Shown one piece after another: positions 11,421-22,271 of a stretch of 64,000 nucleotides of DNA. A program made the translations under genes and the position numbers. The stretch spans positions 23,305,294-23,369,293 of the forward strand of contig NC_063155.1 in the NCBI RefSeq assembly GCF_020921035.1. Reading direction: 5' to 3'. Under the pieces are notes generated by a model, which saw nothing but the letters and a program-made list of their open reading frames with translations, did not search any database and was not told the DNA's origin. Within the stretch, counting starts at the first letter, position 1; the number at the start of each line of letters is the position of its first letter. Origin of the DNA: Rhodamnia argentea (Eukaryota > Streptophyta > Magnoliopsida > Myrtales > Myrtaceae).

Positions 11421-12096
11421 GAAGAGAGGAGCCGTACGAGTTTCCCTACATTGCCCGAATCCCATGAGTGAATGAAAAGGTAGATCTACTTGGATCCCAC
11501 CTGAATCACCCCTTCTATCATCTTAAGGAGAGGTTTGGTTGCAAACCGAGTTCGAATAGGAGAAGTACACAATGCTAATGTGCCTTGAAAAATCCATATA
11601 TTAGGGTTAGGCACTGATAAGTACATTGAATTATCCATGTGGCTGAGAGTTCTCACAAGCCAGGCACAAGGATGGAATTATCAAATGCACGCTATATCAC
11701 TAAGCTAATAGCACGTCGTACAGGCCTCCCACCGAAGCTCACTATGTCAAAAGCGAGAAAAGCCCCATCCACCTCTTTCCCTTTTTTGCCTCCATGTCGC
11801 CACGTGGGAGGGATCGTGGCGGTCCGAGGGGACCCCATGGCTTCGATCTTTTTCTAGGTTGAAAAACATAAAATAGGAAAAAGTCGTAAATATATTGTAA
11901 TTGCATCAATTCAATATTCAACCTTTGTCATTTTTGTTAGTGTAGTCTACGTTGGCTAGTTTTGGCCAAAAATTACTGACGTGTACGCTGGTCGGCCTAC
12001 GTGATACTGCTAGTGCTAACTTAGATAATTTTTATAATTTTTTTTTTAATTGTCCTTCTTCCTCCACAATGGCCGGTCTCCTCGTTTTTTTCGATT
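11421..12096. other. Spacer between duplication units 1 and 2
   Basis: No gene recognised. A frame at 11639-11857 has no family signature. The right part (about 11868-12075) is a truncated left half of a long-TIR MITE. Confidence 0.4.
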
Positions 12097-12664
12097 TTTA
12101 TAAGTTCGATTGGATTCTTTTTGTACAGAGACTACACGTGTCGAGAGAGATGATGAAGGAGAGAGTCGACAGGATTTAGCTGGCCAACTGCAGGATTACA
12201 TTGGGAACTAAGGAATGCCCACCAGATCTTGGGAGGATGACAGTGGATTTCAGGATCAAGTCAACGAGAGCCTATCTCCATCACATACGTGAGCTTAGCC
12301 CCTCTAAGGATAAGATTAGCGATGATAGGACACCTGTAATGGATTCAAAAGCACATTGATCAGACTAAGAACAGAACTATTCTCGAGGTACATGAGCGTG
12401 AAATCCCGTCTGAGAGGCTTCCGGAAAATGAACATGGGTGTGAACGGATTATGAGGCAGCAACCGTTCCGCCGGCGGCGAATAGTCAAACATGGTTATAG
12501 ACGTGAATGGAGGAGGGGTCACAGGAGATCAGATGAATTGCTGCATTGCAGCTTCGGTTTGGTCCGCCATACAAGTCTTGCAAGTGAAAGTGGACATTTG
12601 TCTTCTTCTTCTTCTTCTGTACAGATTATGAAAAACATAGGCCAGACAAAAAACTAGGGTTAAG

Positions 12665-13230
12665 TAGGGGTGAGCATTGGTTGGGTGGGCCGGATCCAAA
12701 CATAGACCTTGGAACCAACCATATTATAACCGGTTCCCAGTTTTTAGAACCGAGAACCGACCCTATTTGTCTTTGAACCTGTTTTGAAACCAACCCTGTT
12801 TTTTGGTCTGGTTTCGTGGTCTACCCGAAAACCTGTTTTTCTTTATTTTAATCAAAATAATATGAGTATAGATGAAATAAGCAATAAAAATTACAATCCA
12901 CCAAAAGCAACAAGTCAAAATATAATAGATAATACGACAAGATGGGAAAAAACAGAGGACTAAGAGGAGGTGAGGGACGTGAGGCAACCAAAGGGCAAGC
13001 GACGATGGACTAGACACTAGGGTTTTTTAAATAAAAAAAAAACTAAAAACCGGTTCTAAAATCGGTTTGGGTGGGTCTTCACCTAAAACCGGAAATTGAA
13101 CCGGTTTCAACCGGTTCCCAAAAATTGGAACCGATTCCCGAACCGATTTAAGCAGGAACCGATTCCCGACCCTTTTTTTCGGGTGGGCCGATCCGGGTTT
13201 CGGGTAAACCCGGTCCGGTTGCACACCCCT
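12665..13230. mobile_element. Mutator-like MITE
   Basis: The ends are inverted: TAGGGGTGAGCA on the left and TGCACACCCCT on the right. It is flanked by the 9-bp direct repeat AGGGTTAAG / AGGGTTAAA (8 of 9 match), a size typical of Mutator-like transposons. It splits a dirigent-associated block whose uninterrupted form is seen near 5560. The body is rich in GGTTC and GAACC words that pair between the halves; there is no transposase. Confidence 0.7.
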
Positions 13231-13755
13231 AGGGTTAAAGGATGAAAAAGCGTGCATAAATGGAGATTGATCGACTTATATAATGTTATTGCTTCCGAGG
13301 CTGGCGGCTCTCCTGCATGCATGGGTCGATGATTATCTTTAAAGGACTACACTATAGACATATCTCATTTTTATTTAATGACCACTTACTTATCTTTATC
13401 TCTGTTAACACTATTCATATATTTCTTAGCAAAATCCCACATTGAAAAGACCAAATTACCCTCCTCATGAATTCATTTTAGCATCTTGCTAGAAATTGGG
13501 TGGATTTTAGTTGATTTGGCGTGGTTTGCTAGGGTTTTTGAATTTGGGATTAGATGGTTGATGTTTTTTCGAAAGAAAATGACACTTTAGTAAGCACGAA
13601 GACAAGGATAACTGATGAGGATGTGAAAAATTATCTCTAAAGATGAAACTCAAATATGTATTCGGTATTTTTGAAAATAAAATTATATAAATTGTTATTG
13701 GTTGAAATGGAAAGTGTGTTTTTCATGTTTTCTCAAAATTTAAATCTATCGAATT

Positions 13756-13952
13756 TGTTAGGATACACGTGTGGGTTGAGTTAGCGAAGTCTCATATCGG
13801 AGAATTGATGTGGTGTGAAGCAGTTTAACATATTGAAGTTGTCCCATAATTCATTAGTTTAAACTTTTGAGTGAATGGTGGATCCAATTAGATATGTTGA
13901 CGGTTTCGGAGTTGAACTCGAACTCCCTTTTGGCGATCTCTCCACGCTAACA
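13756..13952. mobile_element. Short LTR-like element (TRIM-type, tentative)
   Basis: About 197 bp beginning TGTTAGGATACACG and ending CACGCTAACA, that is TG...CA with short inverted ends. It is absent at the matching place of unit 1. I see no clear target duplication, so the assignment rests on the ends and the absence in unit 1. Confidence 0.35.
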
Positions 13953-14227
13953 TATCCAAGTTGGCTTAAGTTTTTAAGTGTAGCTTTGTTTTCCCAATAG
14001 AAGTAGAGCTTGAACTTAAGGTAGCCAACTGTTTTTGTTCTCTACTCTCCCTTTGGTTCCGCATTCTACAAGACGGTGATATATTTAACAAGTTTAAAAA
14101 ATAAAAAGATTAAAAATTAAGATAATGGTCGATTCAAGTCACGTGCTCAAATCTAGACAACAGTTTCGCTTCCTCCAAGGCAAACATGTGTTCTTTTGGT
14201 TATTGGGAGAAGCAACATGTCTTTTTT

Positions 14228-14710
14228 TAAGGGATTTATCGCAACCGAATCAGACGATCACACAGAGAATCAAGAAAAATTGGAATGACGCACGAGATTA
14301 CCGGGTTCACCCCAAGATTAGGGCTACGTCCCGCAAGAGATTTCACTATATTTGTCGGTTTACAGCCAATTCAACTCATACAATGATAAAAACGAGCAAA
14401 ATATATATACCCCAAAAACGGGCTAAAAAACCTAAAACCTCTTAATTCCAACCATACGGGCCAGCTTAAATAAAAGCTCAAACCCGTAGAGGTTTTGGGG
14501 GCGCTGCCCCCGAACTCCCGCATCCTACACGCGGGGGACACATGTCGTTGGGTAACACTTCGGTTTCCCTAAGCTCACGTGGGCGTACCCTGTATGAGAA
14601 ACAAGGGTCCCCGAAGTATTTGCCAATTCCAACATTTTTGTGGGTAAAAAAAAACACACAAGTTGCTCTCGGGAATCTCTACTCATGCCTCTAATCGAAA
14701 AAATACAGAC
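14228..14710. mobile_element. LTR retrotransposon fragment (fossil)
   Basis: Present in unit 2 and absent at the matching point of unit 1 (near 6135-6150). It has an LTR-like word order, 'GGGCTACGTCCCGCAAGAGA' then 'TTTCACTATA', and a GC-rich palindrome 'GGGGGCGCTGCCCCC'. No protein-coding part remains. Probably Copia-type; it is only a fragment. Confidence 0.4.
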
Positions 14711-15247
14711 ATGTACATTATTATTACTGCACAAATCTCATGAATATAAATGCGGATGATATCCATATCATAATCCATCAATAAAAAAGCTGGCTAAATA
14801 AAAGAAAGCATTGCCCACATAACATTTTATTTCTAGACTTCTCGAGACTCGGCCTCTCACTCGTTTACAAAATGAACAAATTGACGAAAGTCTAAGGTAC
14901 GTGAACTCCATTAACATAGGTATTGAAAATTCTTACATGTGCAAAAAATATCGGGAATGTACAAAATAGAATTTGAGACTTTTTTCTGAAATGGTAAGTA
15001 TCTTGAGAACGTAAATCGTATTTTTTCTAACTGTCGAAGTTAGTAGAAAACGTGATGAATAGATTTTCCATCTCCACAATTAACGCCACGACTGTTCGAT
15101 ATCAATAACATGAGCAAGCGAGCGGATATCTTATGCCATAAAAGACGTATTACATTAACAAGACACAATGATCAATGATCTCTGGACAGATCAATTGAGA
15201 GAAACCAACCATCACATCTTAAGCAAAAACTGTCAAATCAGAAATTG

Positions 15248-15808
15248 CTAATGCCACACATAGACATCATACTCTACTATCGTTAACCCAGTCTTCATGT
15301 CGAATTGATAGGTCCTTGCATTCACGTAGCCTCTCGCGAATCGAAAAACGCCGGTCCCGCCGATAACCGGCATCTCTCTAACCTTCATGAAGATGGAGTT
15401 CCTCCCGAGCACAGTCAATGTGCTGCCTTTGTGCTCTCCTTCCGTGAAGACCAAGTTCATAGCCAGCAATAAGGCGGCCTCCTCTTGCGATGCCGACGAA
15501 TAGAGACCCTGAGCTCTCCCTATGATGCCCGAGTTCAAGTCCGGCCCCATCGTCAAAGGGTCGTCGATCACGCACACTTGCCCAAAGAGGGTGGACAAGT
15601 TTGAGCGTGGTGGAACTATCGTAATCGCGCTCGGATTTGGGCCAGTTAAAATGTCATGAAAAAAGAAGTGAATGTGGGTCAGCTTCTCTTTCCTAGGGAT
15701 TGTATTTTGCAAGTCCGCCTCAAGGTTTCTAGCATAGCCGTGGCTTTTTCCGGCGGCCGCCACGGCTACGCAAGAGAGGAGGGAGAGAGCAATGACGAGC
15801 CTTGACAT
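15248..15808 (-). CDS. Dirigent protein copy B, intact
   Basis: A 186-residue protein, the usual dirigent length. Residues 1-20 (MSRLVIALSLLSCVAVAAAG) form a signal peptide. The dirigent domain spans about 40-186 with [85 protein letters not shown] and the end YDVYVWH. There is an N-glycosylation site NLS at 70-72. TATA (TATAAATA, minus strand, 15850-15857) lies about 45 bp before the ATG, so the leader is very short. This is the only copy of four in the window with start, frame and stop all in order. The substrate is unknown. Confidence 0.93.
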   Translation of the reverse strand: MSRLVIALSLLSCVAVAAAGKSHGYARNLEADLQNTIPRKEKLTHIHFFFHDILTGPNPSAITIVPPRSNLSTLFGQVCVIDDPLTMGPDLNSGIIGRAQGLYSSASQEEAALLLAMNLVFTEGEHKGSTLTVLGRNSIFMKVREMPVIGGTGVFRFARGYVNARTYQFDMKTGLTIVEYDVYVWH

Positions 15809-15849
15809 GGTTCAACGAGTGGTGCATGCATGGTTAGGGCATCTGACTT

Positions 15850-15857
15850 TATTTATA
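15850..15857 (-). promoter_or_regulatory. TATA box of dirigent copy B
   Basis: TATAAATA on the minus strand, 42-49 bp before the ATG at 15808. The same box is kept in copies C (21923-21930) and D (27910-27917) and is altered in copy A. Confidence 0.65.
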
Positions 15858-16222
15858 ATCAACAAAAACTATAGAGATTAGGGTTTGCCATGTGTTGCGG
15901 TTGGTGGGATTCACATGCCAACGGTGAACAAATAAGAAGTCTTTTATGTCGCAAATTTGATCATCGTTTGGAGGCAGCTGCAGAATAGAATCGGGTGACA
16001 TTTCAACTTAAAACTTTTAGAGTTTGTACTATTTCTACCTACCACTCCTCTTATCAATAGTTAAGCATTTTCATTTTGTCTTGTTTGCACGTGAGGAGAA
16101 TATGCATTCAAAGTACACCCCCGCATTTGGACTTTCTAACAAATACCGAGATAAATCATACTTCATTAAGTAAATTTGGCACGACTCGACAGATGACAAG
16201 GACAAGAGCCAATAGTATATTA

Positions 16223-16470
16223 GAGAGCGCATGATAACATTTCTAGAATAGAAATTCGTTTAGTAACAAAATTTCTGAAGTAAAAATTTATTTGATTACG
16301 TAACCTTATTTTTCTACTTATGAATCAATTTTTTGTTTCGGAAGTTGTTTTTGACCCACTTTTAGAAGTAGAAAAAAATTACTTCTCTTTCAAAAATAAA
16401 AGTCTCTCGCTATCAATATCTCTTTCAATTCGTCCTAATTCTTTCTCACTTTGACCTATTTTCATTTTCA

Positions 16471-16518
<48 letters not shown>

Positions 16519-17403
16519 AATCGCTCCCTATGCTCACTCCCAACTACGCCTCCGCCTCGCTCCCAACCGTCGAACATCGCCACCATCGCGGACCATCGCG
16601 GCCCACCGCCGTTGCCAATTGCCAACCACCGCCACCCGCCGCCACGGCCGGGTCGCTATCTCCGATCGCTAGAGTAAAAAAAATAAATAATAATTTTCTA
16701 TTTTAAAAAGTAAATTTTTTTAATAAAAATAAAATAATTAAAATAATTTGAATTTCATGAGAGTGTTTTAGTAATATCATTTTTCTTGATAAATTATAAT
16801 AAATAAATATTCTATGATTTGGTTAAATATAAATGTATTTAAGTAATACGGGGTCGGGCCGGATATGGGTAAGGTCGGGTATGGGTCGTTAAATTTTTAT
16901 TGTATGAAAAATGAGTCAAAATAGGTTAAATAGGTCAATATGGGTTGGACCATATTCAATCTGACTCGACCCACCCATTTGACGCCTCTAGGTATAGGTG
17001 AGGAAGCACCAGAATTACCTGTGCTTTTGGCGTGGATATATGAGCTTGGCCATTATATTCATTATTACAATTTTCCCATAAAATTGATCCTCATTTGCAT
17101 AAATAATTAAATGAAAAATTATACGTAAATCCGTTAGTAGTTGCGGTTCACTTTTCCCAAATAACATGCATATTAGGTTAGGATCAATAATTTTTTGCAG
17201 AAGATTTTGTGTTAATAATGCTCTAGAAGTAGAAATTTTGAATCGTTATCAAACGAATTTCTGTTCCAAAAGCAAAAATTTTGTCCTCTTATCAAATGCA
17301 TTTCTCTAATTAGAAATCAACTTTTTGAGCTGAAATAGAAAAATCAACTTTTATTCAAAAGCAGTAGTTGATTTACGAAGCAAAAGTATTGCCATGTGCG
17401 CCC
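16223..17403. mobile_element. Tourist/PIF-like MITE in the dirigent B upstream region
   Basis: The left end reads GAGAGCGCATGATAAC and the right end, reversed, GGGCGCACATGGCAATAC. Flanks are TTA (16220-16222) and TTT (17404-17406), close to the TTA target of PIF/Harbinger elements. The corresponding DNA of unit 1 (near 7465-7480) lacks it. Inside are a long (CT)n tract, a GC-rich core at about 16530-16670 and a nested 'GGGTCGGGTATGGGTC'-type repeat near 16850-16990. No transposase is seen. Confidence 0.6.
16475..16515. repeat. (CT)n microsatellite
   Basis: About 20 uninterrupted CT repeats inside the MITE at 16223-17403. Confidence 0.95.
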
Positions 17404-17491
17404 TTTGCTCCTTAGAAGGGATTGATCGTGGAATAGTCATGGATCGTAATAGTCCCAAGGTTTACCCAAAATCTCAATGAAAAAGTAAATC

Positions 17492-18053
17492 AATGGTGCG
17501 CTTGTTTGAGTGAAAGTGTTTTTTGAGAATTAGTTTTTTGGACTTACATCGGTTTGGTTAGCAGAAAATAACTTAGTCAATAGAAAACACCAACGAAAAG
17601 TTAATGCATGAAATTAAGAAAGTGAATTCCTAAACCTAAAGAGATGAAAACTCTTTTCGAAACTATTCATCTCGAACTTTTTAATATTTTTTATTTTATT
17701 TTCTTTCTTTCTTTTCTCCCTTCGCCAATCTCGGGCCTCGACGACATTCAGTGATAGGCATGCTCAAGGCTCGCCGAGATTTTTTTTCTTTAAAAAATCA
17801 TATATTTTTCTCCCCTATGGCGACCGCCACCTAATCATGATAGAGGAAAAAGGAAAAAGTAAAAAATATATATTTAAAAATTTGAATTTTTTTTTGTCTA
17901 ACATAAAATGATGAGAATAACATTATTTTCCAAATGAGACTCAAACACTAGGCAATTTTTTCGGTCACATAACCAAACAAAGGAAAACTAACCATTTTTC
18001 TGAAAAATGATTTTCCGAAAAGTATTTTCCTTTAACATAAGGTTTTTTATTTC
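17492..18053. mobile_element. AT-rich insertion in unit 2, probable DNA transposon
   Basis: Compared with unit 1 (near 7572), about 560 bp is extra here. The ends are not clearly inverted, but the right part has GGAAAATATTTTC-like words as in the subterminal DNA of the PIF-like element at 42548-43773. Limits are approximate. Confidence 0.35.
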
Positions 18054-18884
18054 AAATGTGTTTATTTTGTGAAAAAAAAAATGATTTGAAAAATATTATC
18101 CTAAAAATAACAGCTTATATCACTTGAAATAATGAGTTAATAAAAAATGCTATCATTACAATAAGCTATGTAAAAACATTTTCATAGATGGTTATAATAT
18201 TTTTTCATTTATTTATCTTTACAAGCGATATAATTAGTCAGTGCAAAATTTTATTCTTATTGACTATAAATTATATCTAAACATTTTTTTAGATAGCGAA
18301 AATATTTTTTGTTTATTCGTTTTTATAAGCAATATGAACGATCATATTTAAGAAAATACATTCTAAATAGTTCATTTCGCGCAAAATACATGAAGCCTAA
18401 GTTAATTTCTACCAAATCCTCGTGGCATGTGCTTATGGCTGAGATCATGTCTCGAGAATTGGCATTCTCCGTAAGTTATATAGAGTTTGAGTCAGCGTGT
18501 AAAAGGACGACACGTGTCCTCGAGACGTGGGTAAGACCCTTAGACCCATGAATCCAACGGGAAATCCCTTGGACTGACCCATTCAGTTTGAGCTCGAAAC
18601 CATGTTCCTCGTACGACTGACTTAGGTATCGAGTGTTGATTCGAATCACAACTGCGAATGCCATGAGGTTGTGATCTGTGTGCGCAAGTCATTACTCGAA
18701 TTCGTGAATCTTTACGCATCTGGCGAGCCAACTGCAACATCGATATTCCAAGTAAACTTTTCTCGATCAACAACAGAGTATCAGACACTGTTGTCATATG
18801 GAGAGGCGGCTATGCAAAGTTAGGAAGGGCACACCTACCCAACTTTTCGACGACTACACATTCTGCAGCTCGTCCATTTCGATT

Positions 18885-18975
18885 AATAATTTGGCGTTTC
18901 TAGATAACCGGAAAGCAGCGGAACTCATTCCATTCACCGCCACCTCCCTCGCCTTTTGCCTAGACCTCGTTCGTC
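18885..18975 (-). pseudogene. Dirigent remnant 2 (C-terminal fragment)
   Basis: The minus strand reads KAREVAVNGMSSAAFRLSR, which lines up with [18 protein letters not shown] of the dirigent proteins and with remnant 1 at 10980-11060. The flanks at about 18780-19060 match 10680-11130. This is the unit 2 counterpart of remnant 1, decayed further. Confidence 0.45.
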
Positions 18976-19168
18976 GTTCGAACGCTCCTGCGAAGGCTAA
19001 AAGAAGAACTAGGGTTAAGGACAGCAAGCGTGCATAAATAAACTAAGGAGAGGGTCGAATTTTTTAATCATCCTCTGCCTATTGAGGTATGTGGACACGT
19101 TGCATGCGATGCAAGGGTTGGTGATTAAATTTAAGGGAACACAACTCAATTTCCGCTCAATAACCACT

Positions 19169-19972
19169 GGGCGTGCATGACGACATTTTTTATGTAGAAT
19201 TTCTACTTCTGAAGTGCTTCTAGAACAGGAATTTGTTTAGATAAGCAACTTTATTTTTATACTTTTAAAGTATTTTTTTTATTCCGGAAATAGTTTTGGA
19301 GCCACTTGAAGAAGTAAAAAAATTCGCTTCTCTCCAGAAGTTAAAATCAGAAAGAGATAATCTGCCCCTGGTCTCCTTCGGCCGATGAATAAAAATAAAA
19401 ATAAAAATCATTTTAGAAAATAAAAAAAATGTAAGGAAAATTATAATAAATTTTCACTAAATTCGTATTGCATAAAACTATTTTAGCAATATTATTTTTT
19501 TAACGAATTATAAAAAATAAATGCTCCATGATTTGGTTAAATGACATCCCACGAAGACACAATCATGGCAAAGTGGACCGAGCAATTGACCCAATTGTTT
19601 GTAAGCTTGATGGTAGACGAGATTAAAAAGGGGAATCGAATCGCCTGCAACCTACAACAAAGTAGGGTGAAATGACATTAAATGCAAATTCAATAAATAG
19701 ACAGGAGTAGAAATTTGCATTTATTTTTTCTCCATTAACATGCATTTTATGTTACAATCAATAATTTTTAGTAGTAAATTTTGTTCAAATTATGTTCCGG
19801 AAGCAGAAATTTTCAACATTTATTAAACGAGTTTCTATTTCAGAAACATAAATTTTGTCATATTATTAAACATCTTTCTCTTATCAGAAATCTACTTACG
19901 GAGCAGAAATAGAAAAATCAACTTCCGAACTAGAAGTTAATTTATAAAGCATAAATATTGCCATGCGCGCCC
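19169..19972. mobile_element. Tourist/PIF-like MITE
   Basis: Terminal inverted repeats: GGGCGTGCATGACGAC on the left, and GGGCGCGCATGGCAATAT when the right end is reversed. The right flank is TTA and the left flank ACT, so the target repeat is not preserved. Subterminal words about GAATTTCTACTTC and AGAAATCTACTT are shared with the elements at 16223, 22272 and 57400. It interrupts the second downstream block of unit 2. No transposase. Confidence 0.6.
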
Positions 19973-20192
19973 TTACGTGCGTCTATCATTGTGAATACAA
20001 TTCAATTCTCCGAGCATAACCCTACATTGTAAAACACTGAACAGTACCCCTTCCTTGCAAACACTCATCTCCGGTGGTTTGGCTTTTAGTCCGTTTCGAG
20101 TGTTTTTAGGTGGGTGTGTGGACATAGGATTTGATGATGGGACCTTTTTTATTTATTATTTATAGAAAGTGACATTTTCGCAAAATAAGGAC

Positions 20193-20210
20193 ATAATAAT
20201 AATAATAATA

Positions 20211-20246
<36 letters not shown>
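20193..20246. repeat. (AAT)n/(ATT)n palindromic microsatellite
   Basis: A run of AAT repeats passes directly into a run of ATT repeats, so the tract is its own inverse complement and could form a hairpin or cruciform. The matching place in unit 1 (near 11248-11257) has only a short ATAATAATA stretch, so it expanded after the duplication. Confidence 0.9.
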
Positions 20247-20576
20247 GATGCGAATTTGTAAAGTGGCCTCATATTTTCCCCAAATTTAACTCCATCTTTT
20301 AGGTCCCCCGTCCCCCCATTGAATCCAATGCAGTCAAATGCTTCGTTACTCTATTCCCCCATTGGTTCTGCATCTGCCGAATGATAATAATCACATAACA
20401 AGTTTTCTTACCAAAAGAGAAAACAAAAAACAACAAACCTAGAACCTCGGAGACTGGACAAGCATCCTTGCTAAAGAAAAAACATGAAAAAAACAACAAA
20501 GCTAAGGCCAGGGAAGCCGATTCCAAAGAAAAAGAACAGAGAAAAGGAAACGGCAGGCCTTGCCTGACTCTCGAGA

Positions 20577-20587
20577 GTCCCACATCG
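20577..20587 (+). promoter_or_regulatory. Upstream sequence element (USE) of the U2 gene
   Basis: GTCCCACATCG matches the plant snRNA USE consensus exactly (RTCCCACATCG). It lies 67-77 bp before the U2 start. Confidence 0.9.
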
Positions 20588-20621
20588 AGTGCCCACGCAA
20601 AGACCGCAAGAGAGAGTTGTC

Positions 20622-20629
20622 AATAAAAG
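20622..20629 (+). promoter_or_regulatory. TATA-like box of the U2 gene
   Basis: AATAAAAG at 25-32 bp before the U2 start. The gap of 34 bp to the USE is the spacing of RNA polymerase II snRNA genes in plants; polymerase III genes have a gap about one helical turn shorter. Confidence 0.75.
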
Positions 20630-20653
20630 CCAAACCATGCGCTGTCACAAAGC

Positions 20654-20851
20654 ATACCTTTCTCGGCCTTTTGGCTAAGATCAAGTGTAGTATCTGTTCT
20701 TATCAGTTTAATATCTGATACGTGGGCCATCGGTCCACATGATACTAAATTAATTTTTCGAGGGGGAGAGTCCGCCACAGTAGCTTGCTACTGGGGCTCT
20801 CGAGCGTCGCCTTGGCGTTGCACTGCTGCTTTGGCCTGGCGCACCCCACCA
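20654..20851 (+). ncRNA. U2: U2 spliceosomal snRNA gene
   Basis: The RNA begins ATACCTTTCTCGGCC and continues with the near-invariant plant U2 5' region, including GTAGTATC, which pairs with the intron branch point, then the stem IIa sequence ATCAGTTTAATATCTGAT. It has an Sm-site-like AATTAATTTTT, stem III (AGTAGCTTGCTACT) and ends near GCACCCCACCA. Length is about 198 nt; plant U2 is about 196. The USE, TATA and 3' box are all in place and the sequence looks undamaged, so it is likely a working polymerase II gene, not a retro-copy. It sits between dirigent copies B and C. Confidence 0.95.
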
Positions 20852-20863
20852 AATCTAGTTCAA
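20850..20863 (+). terminator. snRNA 3' box
   Basis: CAAATCTAGTTCAA fits the plant snRNA 3'-end signal CA(N3-10)AGTNNAA and directly overlaps the end of the U2 sequence. Confidence 0.8.
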
Positions 20864-21275
20864 TTTAGATTATTCTTTATGGTTATTTCGGGGTCGAGTT
20901 GGGCTTAAAGCCTGGCCCTTGTGTTGGTTCGGATGGGCCTTAGTCGGGTCAAGGGCTGATGGACTTAAGTCGGGTCAACGTTTAAGCCGAAGGCCGTCAA
21001 AATGAAGGCGGGTCGGGCCTCGTGAAAGGGGGTGTTCAAAAATACGAACAATTTTCAAATGAACAAGGATTAAGGGACCGCCGTTTCTTTTGTCGTGTCA
21101 GAAGGTTTCATTAATCGAAGATTATTAACGTACGTACTCTATTAACGTATAATTCTTAAATACTTAATACATATAATTCTTAAATACATTTAAGAATTTC
21201 GATTGAAGCCAAGAAAGACGGCCTTCATTCATAAGCCACACCAAACATCACGTCTTAGGCAAAAATTGAAAATTG
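20864..21275. other. Spacer between U2 and dirigent copy C
   Basis: No gene seen. The part at 20885-21020 is rich in GGGTC/GGGCC words of a common plant repeat type. The right end holds the 3' flank of dirigent copy C. Confidence 0.4.
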
Positions 21276-21846
21276 CTAATGCCATACATAGACATCGTAT
21301 TTTACTACCGTTAACCCAGTCTTCGAGTCGAATTGATAGGTCCTCGCATGGACGTGGCCTCTCGCGAACCGAAAAGCGCCGGTCCTGCTGATGACCGGCA
21401 TATCTCTAACCTTCATGAAGACGGAGTTCCTCCCAACCACTGTCAATGTGCTGCCTTCGTACTCTCCTTCCGTGAAGACCAAGTTCATGGCCATCAATAT
21501 GGCAACCTCCTCTTGCGATGCCGGCGCATAGAGAACTTGAGCCCTCCCTATGATGCCCGAGCTCAGGCCGGGCCCGATCGTCAATGCGTCGTTGATCACG
21601 GGCACCGACCCGAAGAAGGTGGACGAGTTGGACTGTGGGGGGACGATTACAACAGCACTTAGGTTAGGGCCAGTGAAAATGTCATGCCAAAAGAAGTGAA
21701 GGTGGGTCAGCTTCTCTTTCTTGGGCACCGCGTTTTGTGGGCTCGGCTCGAGGGTTTCGGAATAGCAGCGGCTTTTTCCGGCGGCCGTTGCAGCTAGGCA
21801 AGAGAGGAGGAGGAGGAGGGGAGAGAGCAAAGACGAGCCTCGACAT
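21276..21846 (-). pseudogene. Dirigent protein copy C, altered N-terminus
   Basis: The body is fully open: [73 protein letters not shown] and YDVYVWH, like copy B. The ancestral ATG (21846-21844, context ACCATGTCGAGG) is out of frame because the (CTC)n tract that encodes the signal peptide has changed length. In that frame the peptide becomes a proline run. The open frame can reach an upstream ATG at 21905, but this lies only 18-25 bp from the TATA box (21923-21930), so it is probably not in the mRNA; a second in-frame ATG at 21893 is borderline. Either a new N-terminus or a non-secreted/dead copy. Confidence 0.7.
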
Positions 21847-21922
21847 GGTTCAGCGAGTCCGACGGCAAAAAAATTCCTTAAGAGAAAGTGCATGTGGCGG
21901 TGCATGGTTAGGGCGTGGACGC

Positions 21923-21930
21923 TATTTATA
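21923..21930 (-). promoter_or_regulatory. TATA box of dirigent copy C
   Basis: TATAAATA on the minus strand. It predicts transcription starting near 21893-21900, downstream of the ATG at 21905. Confidence 0.6.
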
Positions 21931-22271
21931 GTCCCAAGCTTTGAGGATCGACCAAAATTACAGGGGTCGTCATGAATTGCGATTGTTAGGTTCACAAGCC
22001 AATGGTGAACAGAACAAGAAGTCTTGTGCAATATTGCATCGTCGATTGGACACAAGTGCAAATAAATTCGTATGTAGTATAATACTTGTATTATTATTTG
22101 CACATGAGATATACGTGGTAAGAGCATATTCCGCGCATTTGGACTTTTTGACAAATACTGAGATTCCTCAAGTTAAACTTTGGCACGGCTTGATGTATGA
22201 CTGAGGACAAGGACCAATTGCACATTTGTTAGGGCCCATTGCAAAGATTATTTTGATTCTTGGGCCATTTA

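Larger units (their letters stand above)
12097..20310. repeat. Tandem segmental duplication, unit 2 (dirigent unit)
   Basis: Parallel to unit 1 (5126-11420): same downstream block, dirigent gene, upstream region, dirigent remnant and second downstream block, in the same order and direction. It is longer because of insertions that unit 1 lacks: a Mutator-like MITE (12665-13230), a short LTR-like piece (13756-13952), an LTR fragment (about 14228-14710), Tourist-like MITEs (16223-17403, 19169-19972) and an AT-rich insert (about 17492-18053). Confidence 0.7.

Noticed and set aside
21847-22154. Upstream extension of the dirigent copy C frame to a Met at 22154
   Set aside because: It passes through the TATA box and promoter DNA shared with copy D, so it is not part of the protein.
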